The position numbers and the translations under genes are program-made. The notes beneath the pieces were generated by a model. That model had not been told where the DNA came from, did no database searches, and was given only the letters and a program-made list of their open reading frames with translations. DNA of 44,081 nucleotides from Agromyces albus (lineage in GTDB: Bacteria; Actinomycetota; Actinomycetes; Actinomycetales; Microbacteriaceae), in the NCBI RefSeq assembly GCF_004134825.1, contig NZ_SDPN01000035.1, positions 1 through 44,081 of the forward strand. Reading direction: 5' to 3'. Below are positions 8,681 to 20,490 of the stretch, one piece after another. Within the stretch, counting starts at the first letter, position 1. Each line of letters opens with the position of its first letter.

Positions 8681-10316
8681 AGAAGCTCGGCGTCGAGACG
8701 GTGGAGATGGCGCGAGCCCCCTGCACCTCCGTGCTCAGCAGGAAGCTGTTCTGCTGGTCGTAGAGCGGCAGGAGGTAGTAGCCGCCGAGGATGAGCTGCT
8801 GTGCCTGCTCGTAGAGCTCGGCGCGAGCGTCTGGCTCGCTCGTGGCGGCAGCCTCGGTGAGCAACGCGTCGACATCGGGGTCGTTCAGCTGGGAGAGGTT
8901 CGCGAAGTACCCGCTCGGCGCCGGGGTGATGCTGTCGGAGTGGTACACGATGCGCAGCACGTCGGGCCCGACCTTGGTGTAGGGGGCGCTCACGATCTCA
9001 TACTCGTGTGCGAACAGCGCGCCGTACCACCCCGAGAGGTCGAGGAGCTCGATGACGACCTCGAAGCCGGCGTCCTTCGCCGTGGCCTGCACCTGCTCGA
9101 ACAGCGACTGCTCTGCGGGGATCGACTGGTTCGTGCTCACGGGGAAGCGGAGCGTCAGCCGGGCGCCGTCCTTCACGCGGTAGCCCTCGGCGTCGCGCTC
9201 GGTCCATCCGGCCTCGTCGAGGAGCTCGTTCGCCCGATCGAGATCGGTCTCGAACAGCGACTCGTCGGAGTAGGCGAGCGCCTCGACGGAGGAGAGCGCG
9301 GAGTACGACCGCTCGGCGGTGCCGAAGAAGAGCGCGTCGATGCCGTCGTTGACGTCGACGGCGCGGATGAACGCCTCGCGTACTCGCTCGTCGTCGAACG
9401 GGGCCTGGCCGGAGTTCAACTCGATGCGGTTCGACGCGCCGGGGCGCGGCGCGTCGATCCACGTGAACGCGTCGCCCTGCTCGGCGGCGGCGATGGTGTC
9501 GGGCTGGGGGTTGTCGATCACGTCGACCTGGCCGCCCTGCAGCGCCGCGTAGCGCGAGGCCGAGTCGGGCACGAACCGCCACTCGATGCCCTCGAGGTAG
9601 GCGGGCCCTTCGTGCGCGGCGTCGGCGGGCGGCGACGAGTAGTCATCGTTGCGCACGAGTGAGATGTGGTCTTGCTTCACCCACTCGTCGACGATGAACG
9701 GGCCGGTGCCGACGGGCGCCTGGCAGTTCTCCTCCATGCCGCGGGCGATGCCGGCCGGCGACTGGATGGCGGTCCACGGCTGGCTGAGCGACTCGAGGAG
9801 TGCACTGTCGGGCGCGGTGAGCACGAACCGCGCCTCGAGGTCGTCGACGACCTCGACCTGCTCGACCTTGTCGAGCGCCAGGTAGCCGGTCGACGATTGC
9901 GTCGCCGGGTCCTGCAGGTGCTCGACGTTCACCTTGACCGCCTCGGCGTCGAACGGCGTGCCGTCGGTGAACGTCACGCCGTCGCGCAGCGTGAAGTCCC
10001 ACACGAGGCCGTCGGAGGAGACCTCCCACGAATCGGCGAGCCACGGGATGATCTCGCCCGACTCGTCACGCGAGACGAGCGACTCGAGGAACTGGCCGGC
10101 GATGAGCGCCTGCGGGTAGTTGCCGCCGACGTGCGGGTCGAGGCACGTGGGCTCGGCGTCGCCGCTCGCGTAGGTGACGGTGCCGCCCGAGACCGGGTCG
10201 CCGGATGCCTCGGGCTCGGCGGCCTGGCAGCCGGCGAGCGCGATCATCGACACGAGGCCGGTCGCGAGGATGCCGAATCGGCGGGTCGGGCGGGTGGTCA
10301 CTGGTGCAGCACGCAT
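8658..10316 (-). CDS. ABC transporter substrate-binding lipoprotein, family 5 (DppA/OppA type)
   Basis: 552 residues. The start MRAAPVTTRPTRRFGIL gives a basic N-region, a hydrophobic core and a lipobox LAGC (cysteine near residue 29), so the protein is a membrane-anchored lipoprotein. The mature part has the SBP_bac_5 hallmarks SWEVSSDGLVWDFTLRDGVTF and a large two-lobe length. It should capture a peptide or similar solute and pass it to the DppB/C channel. An in-frame ATG 30 codons earlier would spoil the signal peptide. The gene is first in the operon and divergent from the GntR-type regulator; the 130-base gap holds the shared control region. In related actinobacterial systems substrates vary, so 'peptide' is only the family default. 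Confidence 0.93.
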   Translation of the reverse strand: MRAAPVTTRPTRRFGILATGLVSMIALAGCQAAEPEASGDPVSGGTVTYASGDAEPTCLDPHVGGNYPQALIAGQFLESLVSRDESGEIIPWLADSWEVSSDGLVWDFTLRDGVTFTDGTPFDAEAVKVNVEHLQDPATQSSTGYLALDKVEQVEVVDDLEARFVLTAPDSALLESLSQPWTAIQSPAGIARGMEENCQAPVGTGPFIVDEWVKQDHISLVRNDDYSSPPADAAHEGPAYLEGIEWRFVPDSASRYAALQGGQVDVIDNPQPDTIAAAEQGDAFTWIDAPRPGASNRIELNSGQAPFDDERVREAFIRAVDVNDGIDALFFGTAERSYSALSSVEALAYSDESLFETDLDRANELLDEAGWTERDAEGYRVKDGARLTLRFPVSTNQSIPAEQSLFEQVQATAKDAGFEVVIELLDLSGWYGALFAHEYEIVSAPYTKVGPDVLRIVYHSDSITPAPSGYFANLSQLNDPDVDALLTEAAATSEPDARAELYEQAQQLILGGYYLLPLYDQQNSFLLSTEVQGARAISTVSTPSFYDAWLAG

Positions 10317-10401
10317 CGAGGTCCTAGCAGGAGGGGAGAGGTGAAGTCGGGGCGCTCTTCGTCGCGTGCCCGAACTCATCCTGTCACCGCGCGTCGCGGG
10401 C

Positions 10402-10434
10402 AACAAGCAACTTGTTCTACTTTCGATAGAACAA
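10402..10434. promoter_or_regulatory. Operator: overlapping inverted repeats between dppA-like gene and gntR
   Basis: Two inverted repeats share their middle arm. AACAAG (10402-10407) pairs with CTTGTT (10411-10416). TTGTTCTA (10412-10419) pairs perfectly with TAGAACAA (10427-10434) across a 7-base spacer. They cover the -35 to -10 region of the regulator gene. A possible reverse promoter for the transporter (TTGTTG, 17 bases, CAGGAT on the minus strand) starts within the first repeat. YtrA-type GntR proteins commonly bind such sites and control the adjacent ABC transporter; binding here is inference. Confidence 0.7.
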
Positions 10435-10440
10435 TAGAAT
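10412..10440 (+). promoter_or_regulatory. Promoter of the GntR-type regulator, probably leaderless
   Basis: TTGTTC (10412-10417) and TAGAAT (10435-10440) are separated by 17 bases. The GTG start codon follows the -10 box after six bases (CAAGCC), and no Shine-Dalgarno sequence is present. Transcription should therefore begin at or beside the start codon. The perfect inverted repeat fills this promoter, as expected for autorepression. Confidence 0.65.
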
Positions 10441-10446
10441 CAAGCC

Positions 10447-10842
10447 GTGCTCATCCGAATCGACCCGGCTCGATCGACGCCCCTGTACGAGCAACTCGCC
10501 TCGGCGATCAGGGCGTCGATCATCGACGGTCGCATCTCGGGTGGCGAGCGTCTCCCGGCGGCGCGCGAGCTCGCTTCTTCGCTCGAGGTCAACATGCACA
10601 CCGTGCTCCGCGCTTACCGGCTCCTCCGTGACGAACACCTCATCGAGCTGCATCGCGGGCGCGGCGCGGTGGTCGTCGTGCGCATCGGCGGCCACGGTGC
10701 CCTCGCCGGCGCCATCCACGACCTCGTCGACGAGGCGAAGGCGCACGAGGTTCCCGAGCAGGCCCTGCTCGAGCTCATCAGCGAGGCGTACCGGTGGAGC
10801 CCGACTGCCCACGGCATGGTTCGTCCGGCGGCGACACGATAA
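10447..10842 (+). CDS. GntR family transcriptional regulator, YtrA subfamily
   Basis: 131 residues, the short length typical of YtrA-type GntR proteins. The N-terminal winged helix-turn-helix spans about residues 10-76 ([18 protein letters not shown], then [25 protein letters not shown] and the wing RGRGAVVVV). Only a short C-terminal dimerisation tail of two helices follows instead of a large ligand domain. Members usually repress a neighbouring ABC transporter operon; here the divergent peptide-type transporter is the obvious candidate. The start is GTG without a ribosome-binding site. The stop codon TAA forms part of a -10-like TAAGCT at 10840-10845 that may start the ileS leader. Confidence 0.9.
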   Translation: MLIRIDPARSTPLYEQLASAIRASIIDGRISGGERLPAARELASSLEVNMHTVLRAYRLLRDEHLIELHRGRGAVVVVRIGGHGALAGAIHDLVDEAKAHEVPEQALLELISEAYRWSPTAHGMVRPAATR

Positions 10843-10845
10843 GCT

Positions 10846-11066
10846 GGGGCGACCGACATCGATCCGGCCATCACCGGGGAGTCTTCGGAAGAACGCGAAC
10901 GGATGCCTCGAGGCATCCGCTCGTCACTAGAACCGAACGGGCAGGCCCGTCACAGCCGACAATGAGGGGTCCCGGAGCATCCGGGGCAAGCGAGGTGGTA
11001 CCGCGGCGGAGCTCGATCGAGCGGCCGGCGTCCTCGTGTGAGCATCCGTCCCCGCAAGGAGCGAGC
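10846..11066 (+). promoter_or_regulatory. T-box riboswitch of ileS (translational type)
   Basis: The conserved T-box AGGTGGTACCGCGG is at 10993-11006; its UGGU would pair with the ACCA end of uncharged tRNA-Ile. The leader begins shortly after a -10-like TAAGCT (10840-10845). Isoleucine AUC triplets for a specifier stand at 10858-10860 and 10862-10864, within a very short stem I region. A perfect 8-bp hairpin with a TCGA loop (10900-10919) fits stem III. CGAGG (10991-10995) can pair with CCTCG (11032-11036), while overlapping TCCT (11031-11034) can pair with AGGA (11057-11060) of the ribosome-binding site. There is no hairpin with a T-run, so control of translation start is expected, as known for actinobacterial ileS T-boxes. 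Confidence 0.93.
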
Positions 11067-14000
11067 GTGTACCCGCGTACCCCAGACGACCACGGCGTCG
11101 CCCCGTCGCCCGACTTCCCCGCCGTCGAGCGCGAGGTGCTGGCCTTCTGGAAGGCCGATGGCACCTTCCAGGCCTCGGTCGACCAGCGCGAGGGCGCGCG
11201 CGAGTGGGTGTTCTACGACGGCCCGCCGTTCGCCAACGGCCTTCCTCACTACGGCCACCTGCTCACGGGCTACGCGAAAGACCTCTTCCCGCGCTTCCAG
11301 ACGATGCGCGGCCACCAGGTGCACCGCCGGTTCGGCTGGGACACCCACGGCCTCCCCGCCGAGCTCGAAGCGGAGCGCCAGCTCGGAATCACCGACAAGA
11401 GCGAGATCGAGGAGATGGGCATCGCGGCGTTCAACCAGGCCGCTCGCGACGCCGTGCTCCGCTACACGAAGGAGTGGGAGGAGTACGTCACGCGCCAGGC
11501 GCGCTGGGTGGACTTCGAGAACGACTACAAGACGCTCGACGTGACGTTCATGGAATCCGTCATCTGGGCGTTCAAGACCCTGCACGACCAGGGCCTCGCC
11601 TACGAGGGCTACCGGGTGCTGCCGTATTGCTGGCGCGACCAGACGCCGCTCTCGAACCACGAACTGCGCATGGACGACGACGTCTACAAGATGCGTCAAG
11701 ACCAGACGGTCACCGTCACCTTCCCGCTCACCGGGCCCAAAGCGGAGTCGCTCGGTCTCACGGCCGTGCGGGCCCTCGCCTGGACCACGACGCCGTGGAC
11801 GCTGCCGACGAACTTCGCGCTCGCCGTCGGCCCCGACATCGAGTACGCGGTCGTGCCGGCGGGCCCGAACGGCACGCCCGACGCGACGGTCCTGCGCGAG
11901 CGGGTCGGGGTATCCGACACCGAGGTGCTCGGCGGCGAATACCTCCTCGCGCTCGATCTCGTCGGCAACTACGCCAAGGAGCTCGGCTACGAGGCCGCCG
12001 ACGACGCGCGCGCCGCGGTGTCGCGCACGGTGCTCGGCGCCGAACTGGCCGACGTCACCTACGACCGGCTCTTCGAGTACTACGCCGACGTCGAGCACTT
12101 CGGGTTGCAGCGCGCCTGGCGCATCCTCGCGGCCGACTACGTCACGACCGAAGACGGCACCGGCATCGTGCACCTCGCCCCCGCCTACGGTGAAGAAGAC
12201 CAGAAGATCGGCGAGGCCTCCGGCATCCCGGTGGTCATCTCGCTCGACGAGGGCGGCCGGTTCCTGCCCGACGTCACGGATGTCGCGGGCCAGCTCTGGA
12301 GCGACGCCAACAAGCCGCTCACCCAGATCCTCAAGGCCGAGGGGCGTTTGCTCCGCCAGGCGAGCTACGAGCACTCGTACCCGCACTGCTGGCGCTGCCG
12401 CAATCCGCTCATCTACAAGGCGGTTTCGAGCTGGTTCATCCGCGTGCCCGAGTTCCGCGATTCGATGGTCGAGCTCAACCAGCAGATCAACTGGGTGCCC
12501 GACAACGTCAAAGACGGCCAGTTCGGCAAGTGGATCGGCGGCGCCCGCGACTGGTCGATCAGCCGCAATCGGTACTGGGGCTCGCCCATCCCGGTGTGGA
12601 AGAGCGACGATCCCGCGTTCCCGCGCGTCGACGTCTACGGCTCGCTCGCCGAGCTCGAGCGCGACTTCGGCGCACTCCCGGTGAACGCCGCCGGCGAGCC
12701 CGACCTGCACCGGCCCTACATCGACGAGCTCACGCGCCCGAACCCCGACGACCCGAGCGGGCGCGCGACGATGCGACGCATCCCCGACGTGCTCGACGTG
12801 TGGTTCGACTCGGGCTCGATGCCGTTCGCCCAGGTGCACTACCCCTTCGAGAACCGTGAGTTCTTCGAGGCGCACAACCCCGCCGACTTCATCGTCGAGT
12901 ACATCGGGCAGACCCGCGGATGGTTCTACACGCTGCACGTGCTCTCCACGGCGCTCTTCGGCCGCCCTGCCTTCAAGAACGTCGTGAGCCACGGCATCGT
13001 GCTCGGCAACGACGGCCAGAAGATGTCGAAGTCGCTGCGCAACTACCCCGATGTCAACGAGGTGTTCGATCGCGACGGCTCCGACGCGATGCGCTGGTTC
13101 CTGATGTCGAGCTCTGTGCTTCGCGGCGGCAACCTCATCGTCACCGAGGAGGGCATCCGCGAGGGCGTGCGCCAGCTCATGCTGCCGCTCTGGAGCACGT
13201 GGTACTTCTTCTCGCTGTACGCGAACACCGCTCGCGAGGGCGGCTACGAGGCATCCCGCCAAACCTCCTCGACCGATGTGCTCGACCGGTACCTGCTCGC
13301 GAAGCTCGGCGACCTCGTGACCGCGGTCACGGCCGACCTAGAAGACTTCGACTCGCCGCTCGCGGCGGCGAAGCTCCGGGACTTCGGCGATGTGCTCACC
13401 AACTGGTACGTCCGGCGCTCGCGCGACCGGTTCTGGGCGGGGGTCGGCGCCGACGGCGCCGGTCGTGAGGCGTTCGACACGCTCTTCACCGTGCTCGAGA
13501 CGCTCACGCGGCTCGCGGCGCCGCTCCTGCCCCTCGTCTCCGACAAGATCTGGCGGGGACTCACCGGCGGTCGCAGCGTGCACCTCGCCGACTGGCCCGA
13601 GGCGGCGGAGTTCCCGGCCGATCCGGCGCTCGTCGCCGCCATGGATTCCGTGCGCGAGATCAGCTCGGCGGCGCTCTCGTTGCGCAAGCAGTCCGGTCGC
13701 CGCGTGCGACTGCCCCTCGCGAGCCTCACGGTCGTCACGACGGATGCCGCGGCGCTCGCGCCGTTCGAGGGCATCCTCCGCGACGAGCTCAACGTCAAGG
13801 CCGTCGACCTGGTCGCACTCGACGAGTCGAGCGCGGGCGCCTACGGCGTCACGAAGCGGCTCACCGTCAACGCGCGAGCGGCCGGGCCGCGGCTCGGCAA
13901 GACCGTGCAGCAGGCGATCAAGGCCGCGCGCGACGGCGACTGGACGCTCGACGGCGACACCGTCGTCGCGGGCGGCATCGCCCTCGACGCCGGCGAGTAC

Positions 14001-14372
14001 GACCTCGTGCTCGAAGCAGGTGGAGCGGGCGACGGGGCGCGAGCGCTCGCGCTCCTCGCCGACGGCGGATTCGTCATCCTCGACACCTCCACGACGCCCG
14101 AGCTCGAGGCGGAGGGCCTCGCGCGCGACGTCGTGCGTGCCGTGCAGGAGGCGAGGAAGTCGGCCGGGCTCGCCGTGGGCGATCGAATCCGCCTCGGCCT
14201 CACCCTCGATCACGCCGGCGCCGAGGCGGCGACCCGGCACCGTGGGCTGATCGCGGGCGAGACGCTCGCGGTGGAACTCGACATCGCCGCGGCAGCCGAC
14301 GTCGCGAACGCCGTCGCCGCGAAGCCCGTCGGCGACGGATCCGCCCTTCTCATCGACTTGGAGCAGCGATGA
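11067..14372 (+). CDS. ileS: Isoleucine--tRNA ligase (type 2, eukaryote-like)
   Basis: 1101 residues. Class I synthetase motifs are HYGH (residues 61-64) and KMSKS (652-656, followed by LRNYPD). [14 protein letters not shown] and the large CP1 editing domain lie between them. HYGH with [10 protein letters not shown], the length above 1000 and the absence of a C-terminal zinc-binding cysteine cluster mark the IleS2 type, many members of which tolerate mupirocin; resistance here is inferred, not shown. The GTG start has AAGGAG five bases upstream. The frame is open further upstream through the T-box, but that stretch is untranslated leader. The stop overlaps folC by four bases (ATGA). Confidence 0.97.
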   Translation: MYPRTPDDHGVAPSPDFPAVEREVLAFWKADGTFQASVDQREGAREWVFYDGPPFANGLPHYGHLLTGYAKDLFPRFQTMRGHQVHRRFGWDTHGLPAELEAERQLGITDKSEIEEMGIAAFNQAARDAVLRYTKEWEEYVTRQARWVDFENDYKTLDVTFMESVIWAFKTLHDQGLAYEGYRVLPYCWRDQTPLSNHELRMDDDVYKMRQDQTVTVTFPLTGPKAESLGLTAVRALAWTTTPWTLPTNFALAVGPDIEYAVVPAGPNGTPDATVLRERVGVSDTEVLGGEYLLALDLVGNYAKELGYEAADDARAAVSRTVLGAELADVTYDRLFEYYADVEHFGLQRAWRILAADYVTTEDGTGIVHLAPAYGEEDQKIGEASGIPVVISLDEGGRFLPDVTDVAGQLWSDANKPLTQILKAEGRLLRQASYEHSYPHCWRCRNPLIYKAVSSWFIRVPEFRDSMVELNQQINWVPDNVKDGQFGKWIGGARDWSISRNRYWGSPIPVWKSDDPAFPRVDVYGSLAELERDFGALPVNAAGEPDLHRPYIDELTRPNPDDPSGRATMRRIPDVLDVWFDSGSMPFAQVHYPFENREFFEAHNPADFIVEYIGQTRGWFYTLHVLSTALFGRPAFKNVVSHGIVLGNDGQKMSKSLRNYPDVNEVFDRDGSDAMRWFLMSSSVLRGGNLIVTEEGIREGVRQLMLPLWSTWYFFSLYANTAREGGYEASRQTSSTDVLDRYLLAKLGDLVTAVTADLEDFDSPLAAAKLRDFGDVLTNWYVRRSRDRFWAGVGADGAGREAFDTLFTVLETLTRLAAPLLPLVSDKIWRGLTGGRSVHLADWPEAAEFPADPALVAAMDSVREISSAALSLRKQSGRRVRLPLASLTVVTTDAAALAPFEGILRDELNVKAVDLVALDESSAGAYGVTKRLTVNARAAGPRLGKTVQQAIKAARDGDWTLDGDTVVAGGIALDAGEYDLVLEAGGAGDGARALALLADGGFVILDTSTTPELEAEGLARDVVRAVQEARKSAGLAVGDRIRLGLTLDHAGAEAATRHRGLIAGETLAVELDIAAAADVANAVAAKPVGDGSALLIDLEQR

Positions 14373-15748
14373 CCGACGACCAGACCGAGGCCTTCGACCG
14401 CGAAGAGCGCGAGGCCGCCGACGCCGTCTACGAGACGCTGCTCGCACGAGTCGGCGAGGGCTCACCCGAGCCGCGGCTGCAGCCCACCCGTCGTGCCGTC
14501 GAACTGCTCGGCGACCCGCACCGCGCGGCGCCCGTCATCCACATCACGGGCACGAACGGCAAGACCTCGACGAGCCGGATGATCGAGAGCCTCCTGCGCG
14601 CCTCGGGCCTGCGCACGGGCCTGCTCACGAGCCCGCACCTCGAGCGGTTCACCGAACGGATCCGCATCGACGGCGAGCCCATCTCCGATGAGGCGATCGC
14701 TCGCAACTGGGAGGAGACCGCGCCGTTCATCGCGATGGTCGACGCCGAGCTCGAGGCGGCCGATTCCGCGCCGCTCACGTTCTTCGAGGTGCTCACCGTG
14801 CTCGCCTTCGCGTGCTTCGCCGACGCCCCGGTCGACGTGGTCGTGCTGGAGGTCGGCATGGGCGGCGAGTGGGACTCGACGAACGTCGCCGACGGCCAGG
14901 TCGCGGTGTTCACGCCCATCGCGCTCGACCACCAGAGCCGGCTCGGGTCGACGATCGAGGCGATCGCACGTACGAAGTCGGGCATCATCAAGCCCGCGGC
15001 ATCCGTCGTCTCGGCGAAGCAGCCCGACGTAGCGAGCGCGGTGCTCGCCGAAGCCGCCGAGCTCACCGAGTCGAGCCTCGCCTTCGAAGGAGACGCCTTC
15101 GACGTACTCGACTCCCGCGTGGCCGTGGGCGGCCAGCTCGTGTCGATCCGCGGCCTGGCGGGGGAGTACACCGAGGTCGTGCTTCCGCTCTTCGGGCGCC
15201 ACCAGGCCGAGAACGCAGCCGTCGCCGTCGCCGCCGTCGAGACCTTCATCGGCGGGGGAGCGGTGCGGCTCGCCGACGAGGTCGTGCACGAGGGGCTCGG
15301 CACCGCGTCATCGCCCGGGCGCCTGCAGAGCATCGCCGCCGACCCGGCGGTGCTCGTCGACGCGGCGCACAACCCCCACGGTGCCGCCGCGCTCGTGACC
15401 GCCCTCGACGAGTACTTCGACTTCGACGAGGTCGCGTTCGTGTTCGGCGTGCTCGCCGACAAGGACGCCGCCGGCATCGTCGACGCCCTCGCGGGCACCG
15501 CTGGCATCTTCGTCGTGACCGCACCCGAGTCCGACCGGGCCCTGCCCGCGGCGGAGCTCGCCGCGTTCGTGGCCGGCCGCGTCGGCGCAGAGCGCGTGCA
15601 GTTCGCGGAGCGCATCGACGACGCACTCGAGGACGCGCGGGGGTGGGCGGCCGATGCGCCGAAACGCGCCGTCGTCGTCACGGGCTCGATCGCCCTCGTC
15701 GGCGAGGCGATGGCCATCGCCGCCGACCGCGGATGGGGCCGCGCATGA
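14369..15748 (+). CDS. folC: Bifunctional folylpolyglutamate synthase / dihydrofolate synthase
   Basis: 459 residues, Mur ligase superfamily. The ATP-binding P-loop is [14 protein letters not shown] (about residues 57-70). It is followed by [21 protein letters not shown], the folate-binding loop typical of FolC, and by [14 protein letters not shown]. The C-terminal Mur_ligase_C domain contains [13 protein letters not shown]. The enzyme adds glutamate to dihydropteroate and to folates in the cytoplasm. Start and stop overlap ileS and the DUF4233 gene by four bases each, so this block is translationally coupled. The ileS-folC-DUF4233-ndk order is a familiar actinobacterial arrangement. Confidence 0.96.
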   Translation: MTDDQTEAFDREEREAADAVYETLLARVGEGSPEPRLQPTRRAVELLGDPHRAAPVIHITGTNGKTSTSRMIESLLRASGLRTGLLTSPHLERFTERIRIDGEPISDEAIARNWEETAPFIAMVDAELEAADSAPLTFFEVLTVLAFACFADAPVDVVVLEVGMGGEWDSTNVADGQVAVFTPIALDHQSRLGSTIEAIARTKSGIIKPAASVVSAKQPDVASAVLAEAAELTESSLAFEGDAFDVLDSRVAVGGQLVSIRGLAGEYTEVVLPLFGRHQAENAAVAVAAVETFIGGGAVRLADEVVHEGLGTASSPGRLQSIAADPAVLVDAAHNPHGAAALVTALDEYFDFDEVAFVFGVLADKDAAGIVDALAGTAGIFVVTAPESDRALPAAELAAFVAGRVGAERVQFAERIDDALEDARGWAADAPKRAVVVTGSIALVGEAMAIAADRGWGRA

Positions 15749-16143
15749 GCGAGGCCGCACCCGCCGCGGCGCCGCGCTCCCTGCAGCAGACCCTCGCGTC
15801 GATCGTGCTCGCGTTCGAGGTGATCGTCGTCTTCCTCGCGTCCCTCGTCATCTGGGGGCTCGCGGCTCCCGGCGAGGGCGACGTGCCCGCTTGGGTCGCG
15901 CTCGTCGCGGGCGGTGTCATGATCGTCGCGCTCATCGCGACGATCGGCCTGCTGCGATTCCGCTGGGCGTATGCCCTCGGCTGGCTCATCCAGGCGCTGA
16001 TCCTCGCCGCGGGGTTCCTCAACCCGACGATGTTCGTCGTCGGGGCACTGTTCGGCGGCATGTGGTGGTACTGCATGGTCGTCGGCGCACGAATCGACCG
16101 AGCACGGACGGCTGCAGCCGATCCAGGAAAGGAACAGGAATGA
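15745..16143 (+). CDS. DUF4233 membrane protein
   Basis: 132 residues with about four membrane helices: LASIVLAFEVIVVFLASLVI near residue 25, WVALVAGGVMIVALIATIGL near 55, YALGWLIQALILAAGFL near 80 and MFVVGALFGGMWWYCMVVG near 105. A charged tail ends in KEQE. This matches the actinobacterial DUF4233 family, which is almost always found between folC and ndk and has no known function. It overlaps folC and ndk by four bases at each end. Location: cytoplasmic membrane. Confidence 0.88.
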   Translation: MSEAAPAAAPRSLQQTLASIVLAFEVIVVFLASLVIWGLAAPGEGDVPAWVALVAGGVMIVALIATIGLLRFRWAYALGWLIQALILAAGFLNPTMFVVGALFGGMWWYCMVVGARIDRARTAAADPGKEQE

Positions 16144-16562
16144 CCACCCCGATCGAAGAGACCCTCGTGATCGTCAAGCCCGACGGCGTCGCACGTAACC
16201 TCACCGGAGAGATCCTCCGCCGCATCGAGGCGAAGGGCTACTCCCTCGTCGACATCCGGCTCGTCCAGGCCGACCGCGAGATCCTCGCGAAGCACTACGC
16301 CGAGCATGAGGGCAAGCCGTTCTACGAGCCGCTCGTCGAGTTCATGCAGTCGGGGCCTGTGGTCGCCATGCGCGTCGCCGGCAACCGGGTGATCGAGGGC
16401 ATCCGCTCGCTCTCGGGCGCGACCGACCCGACGACGGCGGCACCCGGCACGATCCGCGGCGACTTCGGCCGTGATTGGGGCCTGCGCGTGCAGCAGAACC
16501 TGATCCACGGCTCGGACTCGCCCGAGTCGGCCGAGCGCGAACTCGACCTCTGGTTCACCTGA
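16140..16562 (+). CDS. ndk: Nucleoside diphosphate kinase
   Basis: 140 residues, the normal length. The opening ETLVIVKPDGVARN and the active-site motif NLIHGSDS, with the phosphorylated histidine at residue 123, are diagnostic. The enzyme moves the gamma-phosphate from ATP to other NDPs in the cytoplasm. The ATG overlaps the DUF4233 stop in an ATGA, and AGGAAAGGAA lies upstream as ribosome-binding site. It is the last gene of the ileS transcript; a strong hairpin follows 10 bases after the stop. Confidence 0.98.
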   Translation: MTTPIEETLVIVKPDGVARNLTGEILRRIEAKGYSLVDIRLVQADREILAKHYAEHEGKPFYEPLVEFMQSGPVVAMRVAGNRVIEGIRSLSGATDPTTAAPGTIRGDFGRDWGLRVQQNLIHGSDSPESAERELDLWFT

Positions 16563-16572
16563 GCGGATGCCG

Positions 16573-16597
16573 CGCCGGCCGGTTGAACCGGCCGGCG
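16573..16597. terminator. Hairpin between convergent ndk and VKOR gene
   Basis: A perfect 10-bp stem CGCCGGCCGG / CCGGCCGGCG closes a five-base loop TTGAA. There is no T-run. It sits between two convergent genes and could end transcription from either side. Confidence 0.7.
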
Positions 16598-16610
16598 GGC
16601 GCTCCTCGAC

Positions 16611-17237
16611 TCAGCGGGACAGGTTCTGCAGGTCGATCATCACGAGCGGGATCGCGTTCATGTGCACTTGCGCGAGCGCGACGACGATGCCGTAGCAGAC
16701 GACGGTGATGAGCGGGATCCACTTGAACCACGCGGCTGCAACGCGCTGCACACGTGCCGATGAGGGAATGTTCCCCGCTCGCAGGTTGTGCAGCGTGACC
16801 GCCCAGAATGTGGGGATCGTCACCGCCCAGGTGAGCATGCACCACGGGCAGAGCACGTAGAGCACGTAGATGCTCTGCACGATGAGCCAGACCACGAACA
16901 CGAGCGCACCGGCCACGCCGAGGTTGAAGACGACCCAGAACCAGCGTGGGAAGCGTGCGCCGGCGAGCACCGCCACTCCGACGAAGATCACCGCCGGCCA
17001 CGCCATGAGGCCGATGAACGGGTTCGGGAACCCGAACACCTCTCCTTGGGCGGAGTCGAGGTTCACGCTGCACCCGACGAGAACGCCGACATTGCACGAC
17101 GGAACATGGCCGGCATCGGCGAGCGAGAGCACCTTCTCGACCGAGAGTGCGAACGCGGCGAGGAGGCCGAGGACCCCTGCGATCACGAGGAAGATCGCCA
17201 GGGCGACGGGCCGAGCCCGCCGGGAAGAGTCCGCCAT
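16611..17237 (-). CDS. Vitamin K epoxide reductase (VKOR) family membrane protein
   Basis: 208 residues with about five membrane helices. The two redox cysteine pairs are visible: Cys48 and Cys56 in the loop CNVGVLVGCSVNLDS, and the CPWC motif at residues 130-133. Bacterial VKOR homologues reoxidise a DsbA-like thiol oxidase with quinone and so drive disulfide formation in exported proteins; actinobacteria generally use VKOR in place of DsbB. No fused thioredoxin domain and no dsbA neighbour is present. The ATG at 17237 is preceded by an extended -10 six bases away and by no ribosome-binding site. Confidence 0.95.
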   Translation of the reverse strand: MADSSRRARPVALAIFLVIAGVLGLLAAFALSVEKVLSLADAGHVPSCNVGVLVGCSVNLDSAQGEVFGFPNPFIGLMAWPAVIFVGVAVLAGARFPRWFWVVFNLGVAGALVFVVWLIVQSIYVLYVLCPWCMLTWAVTIPTFWAVTLHNLRAGNIPSSARVQRVAAAWFKWIPLITVVCYGIVVALAQVHMNAIPLVMIDLQNLSR

Positions 17238-17243
17238 GCTCGG

Positions 17244-17252
17244 ATTATGGCA
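17244..17252 (-). promoter_or_regulatory. Extended -10 promoter of the VKOR gene, probably leaderless
   Basis: On the minus strand TG-C-CATAAT is followed by six bases (CCGAGC) and the ATG. No Shine-Dalgarno sequence is present. A matching -35 was not found. Confidence 0.5.
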
Positions 17253-17282
17253 CGCCGTAATCCACACCATGCTGTGAGACCG

Positions 17283-17291
17283 TGCGATAAT
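17283..17291 (+). promoter_or_regulatory. Extended -10 box, candidate promoter of the RNase E/G gene
   Basis: TG-C-GATAAT lies 222 bases before the RNase start codon. If used, it gives a 5' leader of about 215 bases that begins with the hairpin at 17300-17323. It is divergent from the VKOR promoter about 35 bases away. Confidence 0.4.
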
Positions 17292-17299
17292 CGAATGAG

Positions 17300-17323
17300 T
17301 CGTCCGGGCCGCGCCCGGCACGA
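17300..17323 (+). promoter_or_regulatory. Hairpin at the 5' end of the RNase E/G leader
   Basis: CCGGGC (17304-17309) pairs with GCCCGG (17313-17318) over the loop CGC. TCGT and ACGA extend the stem past one bulged C. The rest of the leader (17324-17513) shows no open reading frame I can support. RNase E autoregulation through its own leader is known in E. coli; any such role here is inference. Confidence 0.35.
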
Positions 17324-17513
17324 CGCCAATGAAGGCTTTGAGGATGCACCGCATCCGAGTGAGCGGGCGAACGCACCGCGAGACGTGGCGACACAGGCAA
17401 CCTGCCGGTCGCAGTAATGAAGGATTGGCGGTTCTGCGCACGGCGTAGAACCGCTCGAGACGAGTACGGAACGACGGCGCGGCCGTCGGAACCGGCGTAG
17501 GAGTGCACCAGAG

Positions 17514-20111
<2,598 letters not shown>

Positions 20112-20129
<18 letters not shown>

Positions 20130-20408
20130 CCCCGACGCGCGGGCACGCCGTTCACGCGGCGTGACCCGCAGCCCGCTGCGGCGGAGCCGGGCGACGAGCT
20201 CGCGCGGCGAGACCGGCTCAGCGCCGGCCGCGACGAGCTCGTCGTATCGCTCGACGGGCACGTCGAAGTGGTCGAGGTCGAACGAGCGCGGCGGCAGGCC
20301 GACGCGGCGGGCGAAGGCCTGGAGCTCCTCGATCGAGGCGTCGCTCACGAGGTGCGCCCACACAGTGCCGTGCTTCGGCCACAGCGGCGTGTCGATGAGC
20401 ACGGTCAT
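20112..20408 (-). CDS. DUF4031 domain-containing protein
   Basis: 98 residues. The start MTVLIDTPLWPKHGTVWAHL followed by SDASIEELQAFARRVGLPPRSFDLDHFD is the recognisable signature of DUF4031, a short actinobacterial and proteobacterial family with no established function. Conserved Asp, Trp and His residues suggest a possible metal or nucleotide site, but this is not shown. It converges on rne with an 18-base overlap, and is divergent from the rplU promoter. Confidence 0.88.
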
Positions 20409-20456
20409 GCGCCGATCCTACGCGCGAGCCTCCGCGACGCGCCGTAAGTCGCGCGT

Positions 20457-20485
20457 TTGACCGGCCACCCTTGATCGGATAAACT
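20457..20485 (+). promoter_or_regulatory. rplU-rpmA promoter
   Basis: TTGACC (20457-20462) and TAAACT (20480-20485) are separated by 17 bases, the best consensus promoter in the window. Transcription should start near 20491, giving a leader of about 130 bases before rplU. Confidence 0.75.
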
Positions 20486-20490
20486 CGACC

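Noticed and set aside
10794..11066. N-terminal extension of IleS through the leader
   Set aside because: The stretch is the T-box RNA; the GTG at 11067 has an AAGGAG site and begins the conserved protein.
10950..13262. Long open frame (770 codons) antisense to ileS
   Set aside because: It mirrors ileS codons, is rich in Arg/Gly/Val/Glu, has no domain pattern, and ileS is certain. High GC gives such frames by chance.
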